Source of the DNA: Akkermansiaceae bacterium
Lineage (GTDB): Bacteria > Verrucomicrobiota > Verrucomicrobiia > Verrucomicrobiales > Akkermansiaceae
Direction of reading: 5' to 3'
DNA length: 5,181 bases
NCBI GenBank assembly: GCA_028293225.1
Contig: JAQGPE010000678.1
Span: forward strand, 1-5,181
The position numbers and the translations under genes are program-made. A model generated the notes under the pieces. That model did no database searches, was not told the DNA's origin, and worked only from the letters and a program-made list of their open reading frames with translations. Positions 1 to 5,181 of this stretch are shown in pieces. How positions within the stretch are numbered: the first letter of the stretch is position 1; each line of letters starts with the position of its first letter.

Positions 1-464
1 TCCTTTTCGTCGCTGCCGTGGGGGCAGGTGCAGGCGTATTCGGCGTTGGCGCAGGTCGGGCACTTGGAGAGGTTCAGGTTGAACTTCTCGTTGACGGCCT
101 TGGCACCGGCCTTTTCGCGGATCTGGACGACGGTGGGCTGGTCGTTGCCTTCGGGGATCGCCTTGTCGGAGACCAGGACGTCGCCTTGCTTGACGAAGGC
201 GAGCTTGGTGGGGGCGGCGCGGTCGCCGAGGATGACGGTGACTTCCTGGGCGGCAGGGGCGATGACCTTGTTGTCTGCATCGAGGAAGCGGATCTCGACC
301 TTCCTGTCCTTGTTGACGAAGAACTCGGCGTGGGGTTCGACGGCGGTGATCAGCTTGCCGCCGGTCGGGCCGGCCTTGGCGGTTTCGTGCTTGTGGTCGT
401 CGGCGGCGTGGGCGGTGAAGGCCAGGCCAAGAACGAGGGACATCGTAGCAATCAGTGCTTTCAT
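1..464 (-). CDS. Small secreted protein with HxH and CxxC/CxC motifs, hypothetical (3' end outside window)
   Basis: An open frame from ATG 464-462 runs through 154 codons to the window edge without a stop. I do not recognise a named family. The first 20 residues (MKALIATMSLVLGLAFTAHA) form a clear Sec signal peptide with an A-H-A cleavage site. The mature protein starts ADDHKHE (H24, H26), then has a GPTGGKLI segment (32-39) and a VEPHAEFFV segment (42-50). The next part looks like alternating beta strands (about 55-118: VEIRFLDADNKVIAP, EVTVILG, TVVQIREK). It ends in view with a Cys cluster: C135, C138, C145 and C147, as CPTC and CTC, followed by HGSDEK. The GPxGGKL segment recalls the Gly-rich start of some CzcB-type adaptors, so this may be a separate metal-handling domain working with the pump; that is inference. 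The gene lies 32 bases after the pump stop on the same strand, with no visible terminator or Shine-Dalgarno sequence between them. Codon use is GC-rich like its neighbours, which supports it being a real gene. It may continue well past the window. Confidence 0.8.
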   Translation of the reverse strand, partial: MKALIATMSLVLGLAFTAHAADDHKHETAKAGPTGGKLITAVEPHAEFFVNKDRKVEIRFLDADNKVIAPAAQEVTVILGDRAAPTKLAFVKQGDVLVSDKAIPEGNDQPTVVQIREKAGAKAVNEKFNLNLSKCPTCANAEYACTCPHGSDEK

Positions 465-496
465 GGTAGTGTTGGTGTTGACGTTGGTTGAATCAA

Positions 497-3400
497 TTAA
501 TGTGAGGCAGGGGATTCACGCTCGATGGACTTGGCGGCGGCCTTGCGACCGAACGTGTAGAAGACGGTGGGGGTGACGCCGAGGCCCAGCAGAGTGCTGG
601 TGATCAGGCCGCCGACGATGACGACCGCCACGGGGTGGAGGATTTCCTTGCCCGGCTGGTCGGCGGCGAGGACCAGCGGGATGAGGCCGATGCCGGCGGC
701 GAGGGCGGTCATGAGCACGGGAACGAGGCGCTCCTTGGTGCCGCGGATGACCATGGCGCGGGTGAATTTCTCGCCCTCGTGCTGCATGAGATGCAGGTAG
801 TGGGAGATCAGCATGATGCTGTTGCGCGCGGCGACGCCGGCCACGGCGATGAAGCCGACCAGGGTGGCGATGCTGATGTTGTTCAGCTTCCAGTAGGTCA
901 GGGCGAGACCGCCGACCAGGGCCAGCGGGATATCGAGCAGGACCTGGGCGGCGAAGAACGGGGTACGGAAGTAGCCGTAGAGCAGGAAGGCGATGACGAC
1001 GAAGACCACGCCGGAGAGGATGGCGATGCGCTGCGAGGCGTCCCTCTGGGCTTCGAACTCGCCCTCGTAGCTGATGAAGTAGCCCTCCGGCAGCTTGACC
1101 TTTTCCGCGACCTTCTGCTGGAGCACGCCGACCACCGCGCCGACGTCGCGGACGGTGGGCTTGATGGCCACGGCGAAGCGGCGCTGGCCGTTTTCGCGGT
1201 TGATCACGTTGGGGCCCTTGGCCTCGCGGACATCGGCGACCAGGGAGGTCATGATGCGCTGGCCTTCGCCATTTTCGATGGGCAGAGCGGCGATCTTCTC
1301 CGGTGAATCCCGTAGTTCCTGCGGCAGGCGGGCGACGAGGTTGATCGAGCGCTGGCCATCGTGGAGTTCGGCGATCGTTTTCCCGCCGATGAGATCGGAG
1401 AGCTGCTCATTCAGCGAGCCGGTCGCGACGCCGTAGGCCTTGGCACGGGCGCGGTCGACCTCGATGCGGAGCTGGGGGATGGAGGCCTGCTGGTCGAGCT
1501 TGGCGTCCTCGAAACCGGGGATGCTTTTCGCCACGGTCTGGACCTCGGTGCCGAGTTGGCGGAGCTTGTCGAGGTCGGGGCCGAAGATCTTCACGGCGAC
1601 CGGCGCGGAGACACCGCTGAGCATGTGGCCGATGCGGTCGGCGAGCGGGCCGGTGAGCACACTGAAGGTGCCGGGGACGGTGCGGACCTTGGCGCGGAGA
1701 TCGGCGAAGATCTCGGCGCGGGAGCGGCCGCCTTCCTTGCCGTCATCGACCTTGAAGTCGACATCGAACTCGGCGGTGGAGACCGGGACCACGTGGTCGC
1801 CGCGTTCGGCACGGCCGAGACGGCGTCCGACCTGGCGGACCTCCGGGACCGAGCGGATCTGTTCCTCCACGGCATCGCAGATGCGGTTCATTTCCTCCAG
1901 CGAGGTGCCGGGGGCGGAGGTGGTGGAAATGAGGGCGGTCTCCTCCTTGAAGGCGGGCAGGAAGTCCTTGCCCATCTTCGGGTAGAGCATGAAGGCGGCG
2001 ACCACCATCATCGCGACGGCCGCGAGCAGCAGGAAGGGCTGGCTGAGGCCGAAGCGGAGCAGCGTATTTTCCAGCACCCACTTCATGCCGCGGGTGACCC
2101 AGCCGTCCTTGTGGACCTTGCCGGCCTTCGGATTGAGCAGGAAGGAGCAGAGGACCGGGATGGCGGCGAGGGAGACCACGAAGGAGGCGACCATCGAGAT
2201 GATGGTCGCGATCGCGATGGGGGCGAAGAGCTTGCCCTCGACGCCGCTGAGGCCGAGCAGGGGCAGGAAGACCAGGATGATCAGCAGGGTCGCGTAGAGG
2301 ATCGAGTTCCGGACCTCGCCGGAGGCCCGGGCGATGACGGCGAGCTTCGGGTGAGGATGGGGCAGCGAGGCGTTTTCCTGGAGGCGGCGGTAGACGTTTT
2401 CCACGTCGACGATGGCGTCGTCCACGACCATGCCGATGGCGACGGCGAGGCCGCCGAGGGTCATGCTGTTCACGCTGATGCCGAGCCATTTGAAGGTCAG
2501 CAGGGTGATGGCGAACGACAGGGGCATCGCCATCAGCGTGATGAAGGTGGTGCGGAAGTTCAGCAGGAAGATGAAGATCACCAGGGTGACCATGATGGCA
2601 CCGTCGCGGATGGCTTCCTTCAGGTTGTCGATGGCGTGGTCGATGAAGTCCTTCTGCTGGAAGAGCAGGACGGTCTCGATGCCGGGGGGCAGGGTGGCCT
2701 TGAGTCCATCGAGCGCGGTCTTCACTTCCTCGGTGAGCTTGGAGGTATCGAAGCCCGGGGACTTGGTGATCGACATGATCACGCCGCGGCTGCCGTTGAG
2801 GCTGGCGTCGCCGCGCATCGGCTCGATGCCCCATTCCACCCGGGCGACGTCGCCGATGGAAATCGGGCGGTCATTGACGCGTTTGATCACGGAGCCGGCG
2901 ATGTCGGTGAGGTCCACGGTCATGCCGAGATTTCTCACCATGATCTCGGTTGAGCCGGTATTGATGAATCCGCCCGTGGTGGTGCTGGCCGCGTGCTCAG
3001 CGGCTTTCTCGAGCTCCTCGAAGGAGACGCCATTGGCCTGCATGCGGTAGAGGTCCGGCTGGACTTCGATCTGCTTGACTCCGCCGCCCATGTTGAGGAT
3101 TTCGGCGATGCCGGGGATGCTCTGGAGGCGGCGGCGGATGGTCCAGTCGGCGAGCGTGCGGACGTCGGCCGGCGGGATCTTGCCATCGGTGGAGCGGATG
3201 CCGACGAGGAGGATTTCCCCCATCAGCGAGGCGACCGGCGTCATGAACGGCTGGGCATCGGGAGGCAGTTGCTCGCGGGCGCCCTGGAGGCGTTCCTGGA
3301 CCAGCGTGCGGGCCTTGTAGATGTCGGTGCCCCAGGCGAACTCGGCGAAGACGAGGGACAGGGCGACGTCGGAATTCGAGCGCAGGCGGGTCAGGCCGCC

Positions 3401-3628
3401 GACGCCCATGAGGGCGCTTTCGATCGGCTGGGTGACGCGGGTTTCGACCTCCTCAGGGGCGAGGCCGGAGGATTCCGTGAGAATCACCACGGTCGGCTTG
3501 GTGAGGTCGGGCAGGACCTCGACGGGGAGTTCCCGGGCGGTCTGGAAGCCGAGGACCAGGATCAGGATCGAGATCCCGACGATGATGCCGCGGTTGCCCA
3601 GGGACCACTTGATGAGCTTGGTCAACAT
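497..3628 (-). CDS. Heavy-metal efflux RND permease, CzcA/CusA family
   Basis: This 1043-residue protein has the normal length for the family and is the inner membrane pump, exchanging protons for metal cations exported from the periplasm or cytoplasm. The layout is classic: TM1 at about 13-29, a large periplasmic loop 30-335, TM2-TM6 between about 342 and 497, TM7 at about 531-548, a second periplasmic loop to about 865, then TM8-TM12 to about 1024. The start MLTKLIKWSLGNR and the ELPVEVLPDL and LAPEEVETRVTQPIE stretches are characteristic of metal RND pumps. TM4 carries VVDDAIVDVEN (401-411): D403 and E410 align with the proton/metal relay residues of CzcA (D408, E415) and CusA (D405, E412), while D404 and D408 are extra. 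By eye, the CusA methionine triad positions are S568, T618 and H668, so Cu(I)/Ag(I) export should not be assumed. The TM4 motif resembles the less characterised HME5-type group from memory. The gene starts 3 bases after the adaptor stop, suggesting translational coupling, and ends at TAA (499-497). No frameshift is seen. Confidence 0.97.
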   Translation of the reverse strand: MLTKLIKWSLGNRGIIVGISILILVLGFQTARELPVEVLPDLTKPTVVILTESSGLAPEEVETRVTQPIESALMGVGGLTRLRSNSDVALSLVFAEFAWGTDIYKARTLVQERLQGAREQLPPDAQPFMTPVASLMGEILLVGIRSTDGKIPPADVRTLADWTIRRRLQSIPGIAEILNMGGGVKQIEVQPDLYRMQANGVSFEELEKAAEHAASTTTGGFINTGSTEIMVRNLGMTVDLTDIAGSVIKRVNDRPISIGDVARVEWGIEPMRGDASLNGSRGVIMSITKSPGFDTSKLTEEVKTALDGLKATLPPGIETVLLFQQKDFIDHAIDNLKEAIRDGAIMVTLVIFIFLLNFRTTFITLMAMPLSFAITLLTFKWLGISVNSMTLGGLAVAIGMVVDDAIVDVENVYRRLQENASLPHPHPKLAVIARASGEVRNSILYATLLIILVFLPLLGLSGVEGKLFAPIAIATIISMVASFVVSLAAIPVLCSFLLNPKAGKVHKDGWVTRGMKWVLENTLLRFGLSQPFLLLAAVAMMVVAAFMLYPKMGKDFLPAFKEETALISTTSAPGTSLEEMNRICDAVEEQIRSVPEVRQVGRRLGRAERGDHVVPVSTAEFDVDFKVDDGKEGGRSRAEIFADLRAKVRTVPGTFSVLTGPLADRIGHMLSGVSAPVAVKIFGPDLDKLRQLGTEVQTVAKSIPGFEDAKLDQQASIPQLRIEVDRARAKAYGVATGSLNEQLSDLIGGKTIAELHDGQRSINLVARLPQELRDSPEKIAALPIENGEGQRIMTSLVADVREAKGPNVINRENGQRRFAVAIKPTVRDVGAVVGVLQQKVAEKVKLPEGYFISYEGEFEAQRDASQRIAILSGVVFVVIAFLLYGYFRTPFFAAQVLLDIPLALVGGLALTYWKLNNISIATLVGFIAVAGVAARNSIMLISHYLHLMQHEGEKFTRAMVIRGTKERLVPVLMTALAAGIGLIPLVLAADQPGKEILHPVAVVIVGGLITSTLLGLGVTPTVFYTFGRKAAAKSIERESPASH

Positions 3629-3631
3629 GGG

Positions 3632-4801
3632 TCAGACGAGTTCCGGGTTGGATGATGACGACTCCTCGTCCGAGGCGGGGGCCTTGCGGCCTTTCACGAC
3701 GGCGACGATGAGCAGGAGGCCGAGGACGCCGCTGGTGATTTTCCAGAACGGGCTTTCGGCTGAGGCGCCTTCCGCGCCGTGTTCGTGGTGGTCGCCGCCG
3801 GCTCCTTTGGCGGCCTTTTGGGCGGCGGAGAGTTCGGAGCCGTCTTCGTTGTGCTCGTGGCCGTGGGCGGCATCGAGCGCGGCTTTGAGCGAAACGGAGC
3901 CGCCGCCGGCGAAGGCGAGCGAATAGGCGCCGCGGGTGACCACTTCGTCGCCGGGGAGGAGGCCGTTGAGGATTTCCACGAACTGGTCGTTCATTTCACC
4001 GATCTCGACCTTGGTCTTGATGTAGGCGAACTTGAGGCCGAAGTCCTTCACGTAGACGAAGCGGTTCGACGGCTCCCCCTGGAGAGCGGCGCGCGGGACG
4101 CTCATCACGTTGTCGCGTTTCGACAGGACGATGGAGAATTCGGCGCGGACGCCGGGGCGGAGTTTCGAGTCCGGGTTGGTGACGCGAAATACGGCATCGA
4201 TCGTACCACTTTCCCGGTCGGCCTCGGTGCCGAAGCGGAGGAGTTCACCGTCCATCGCCTGGCCGGGCAGGGTGGCGACGCTGATGTGGGCGATGGCGCC
4301 GGGCTGCATGCGGCCGGCCTGGTTTTCCGGGACGCGGGCGATGGCGTGAACCTCGCTGAGGTCGGTGATTTCCATGATCGCGGTCGAAGGCTCCACGGGA
4401 TCGCCGAGGGCGGTCGGGCTCTTGGTCACGAGGCCGCTGATGGGGGACTCGATGCTGATGACCGGAGGCGGATTGCCGGGCTGGCGGCTCTCGACCTTCA
4501 GGATCTCGGCGCCGGCCTGGACGGTGTCGCCGAGGGTGAAATTCAGAGCGGTGACGCGGCCGGAAATGCGGCTGCTGACGCCGGCGCGCTTGGCGGGGAT
4601 AGCCTCGATGCGGCCGAGCGAGAAGACCGTTTCCTCGAAGGTGCTTTCCTCGGCTTCGACGGTTTCGATGCGGAGGTTCTTTGCGCCGATTTCGTCGAGG
4701 ACGACGGTGTTGGCGGCGCGGGCGTGGTCGACCTCCGCGGGGGAGGGAAGGGGTGTGGTAGCGAGTGTGGCTGCAATGAGGGCAATGCGGGGAAATTTCA
4801 T
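3632..4801 (-). CDS. RND efflux periplasmic adaptor (membrane fusion protein) with His-rich segment and C-terminal membrane helix
   Basis: This 389-residue protein is the adaptor linking the inner membrane pump to the outer membrane channel. I chose the ATG at 4801-4799 because it gives a signal peptide (MKFPRIALIAATLATTPLPS, probable cleavage near residue 22 after SPA). An upstream in-frame ATG at 4876 would add 25 Pro/Ser-rich residues that overlap the channel gene. The first lipoyl-like half lies at about residues 74-106 and the second at about 115-148 (ESPISGLVTKSPTALGDPV). They are joined by only about 12 residues, so no alpha-helical hairpin is present. A beta-barrel (about 152-235, including the LRPGVRAEFSI motif) and a membrane-proximal domain (about 236-300) follow. 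Residues 313-341 carry two His clusters (H313, H315, H317 and H338, H339, H341). A hydrophobic helix at 355-369 is followed by K370, R372, K373 and a Ser/acidic tail, suggesting a C-terminus in the cytoplasm. There is no lipobox Cys. The stop lies 3 bases before the pump start. The family call is firm, and metal binding by the His segment is inferred. Confidence 0.93.
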   Translation of the reverse strand: MKFPRIALIAATLATTPLPSPAEVDHARAANTVVLDEIGAKNLRIETVEAEESTFEETVFSLGRIEAIPAKRAGVSSRISGRVTALNFTLGDTVQAGAEILKVESRQPGNPPPVISIESPISGLVTKSPTALGDPVEPSTAIMEITDLSEVHAIARVPENQAGRMQPGAIAHISVATLPGQAMDGELLRFGTEADRESGTIDAVFRVTNPDSKLRPGVRAEFSIVLSKRDNVMSVPRAALQGEPSNRFVYVKDFGLKFAYIKTKVEIGEMNDQFVEILNGLLPGDEVVTRGAYSLAFAGGGSVSLKAALDAAHGHEHNEDGSELSAAQKAAKGAGGDHHEHGAEGASAESPFWKITSGVLGLLLIVAVVKGRKAPASDEESSSSNPELV

Positions 4802-4814
4802 GGGACCGGGTGGG

Positions 4815-5181
4815 TCAAGGGGTTCCGAGGGAGGACTGGTAGCGGACGCGCGCGAGGTTGTAGTCGCGCAGGGCATCGAGCCGGGCGGCTGCGAGCTGGA
4901 GGCGCTTTTCGCGGGAGCGGAGGACCGACTGGATCTCGCCCTGGCCGCTCTTGTAGGCGGTTTCGGCGAGGGATGACTGCTCGTCCGCGAGGGGCAGCAG
5001 GGTGTCGCGGATCTCGGCCGTGAGCTGGGCCCACTGTTCCATTTCGGAGCGGGCGGCTTCGGCTTCGAGGCGGATGTTGCGGGCCAGGGCGAGGGCTTCC
5101 TTTTCCTTGCGCTCCTGCTTGGCCTGGGCCTCCTCGATCGCGCCTTCGTTCTGGTTCCAGAGCGGGAGGGGGATCTTGAAG
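4815..5181 (-). CDS. TolC/CzcC-family outer membrane efflux protein, C-terminal part (5' end outside window)
   Basis: The visible 121 residues are the C-terminal end of an outer membrane channel that would form the exit duct of the efflux complex. The frame is open to the window edge and ends at a TGA at 4817-4815. It begins with a FKIPLPLWNQNEGAI stretch, which matches the typical 'PLPLFNRNxGxI' signature of the second repeat of outer membrane efflux proteins (OEP family). A long, heptad-like, Ala/Glu/Arg-rich helical region follows, containing the AYKSGQGEIQSVL segment that resembles the family's 'Y..G..s...vL' motif, and then a short tail ending in SLGTP. The N-terminal repeat, the signal peptide and any lipobox lie outside the window, so lipid anchoring cannot be judged. 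The adaptor gene starts 13 bases downstream, as expected for a C-B-A type metal efflux operon. The family call is firm, but the substrate and exact subfamily (CzcC, CusC or other) are not determinable from this fragment. Confidence 0.9.
   Translation of the reverse strand, partial: FKIPLPLWNQNEGAIEEAQAKQERKEKEALALARNIRLEAEAARSEMEQWAQLTAEIRDTLLPLADEQSSLAETAYKSGQGEIQSVLRSREKRLQLAAARLDALRDYNLARVRYQSSLGTP

Noticed and set aside
18..491. 157-codon plus-strand open frame opposite the small secreted protein
   Set aside because: The Gly/Val/Asp-rich product has no motif. The minus strand gives a clean signal peptide and a plausible mature protein starting at 464.
465..496. Possible promoter or terminator between the pump and the small gene
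   Set aside because: The 32 bases are somewhat AT-richer but contain no stem-loop with a T-run and no convincing -35/-10 pair.
1743..2834. 363-codon minus-strand frame overlapping the pump
   Set aside because: It is a shifted frame of the pump gene giving a His/Arg/Pro-rich product. The pump frame is intact throughout, so this is neither a second gene nor a sign of frameshift.
1361..2953. 530-codon open frame on the plus strand, opposite the pump gene
   Set aside because: The translation is a low-complexity Gly/Asp/Glu/His-rich product typical of the antisense of a GC-rich gene. The minus strand in the same place encodes a full, well-conserved RND pump.
4802..4876. Upstream in-frame ATG at 4876 as the adaptor start
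   Set aside because: It would overlap the channel gene by about 60 bases and put a Pro/Ser-rich, non-hydrophobic extension before an obvious signal peptide that starts at 4801.
3779..5023. 414-codon plus-strand open frame opposite the adaptor and channel genes
   Set aside because: It has the same Gly/Asp/Ala-rich shadow composition, no recognisable domain, and the opposite strand holds two clear family members.

Overview
The window carries one operon-like run of four genes, all on the minus strand, so transcription runs from position 5181 towards position 1. In order they are: the C-terminal part of a TolC/CzcC-type outer membrane channel (5181-4815, 5' end outside the window); a periplasmic adaptor (4801-3632); a full-length heavy-metal-type RND inner membrane pump of the CzcA/CusA family (3628-497); and a small secreted protein with a His pair near its mature N-terminus and a Cys cluster at its C-terminus (464 to beyond position 1, 3' end outside the window). 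Gaps between genes are 13, 3 and 32 bases. No promoter or terminator is visible, and no stretch over 300 bases lacks a gene.

Together the first three genes encode the parts of a tripartite cation efflux system: a proton-driven pump in the inner membrane, an adaptor in the periplasm and a channel through the outer membrane. The fourth gene probably encodes a periplasmic accessory protein that binds the same metal, but this is inferred from its position and from its His and Cys residues. The metal cannot be assigned. The pump has the conserved Asp/Glu pair of metal RND pumps in TM4 plus extra acidic residues, and it appears to lack the methionine triad of E. coli CusA.

The sequence is GC-rich, with strong G/C preference at third codon positions. 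This produces long spurious open frames on the opposite strand. The genes imply a Gram-negative (diderm) bacterium. The overall look (high GC, no clear Shine-Dalgarno sequences, this adaptor and small-protein style) would suit a Verrucomicrobia member such as a Luteolibacter relative, but that is an impression and not a demonstrated placement.

The most unusual part is the adaptor. The two halves of its lipoyl-like domain are joined by only about a dozen residues, so the usual helical hairpin is missing. It also ends with a His-rich segment, a predicted C-terminal membrane helix and a short Ser/acidic tail. The small Cys-containing protein is the second item worth following up. I see no mobile element, CRISPR array or RNA gene, and no strong sign of an entirely new system.
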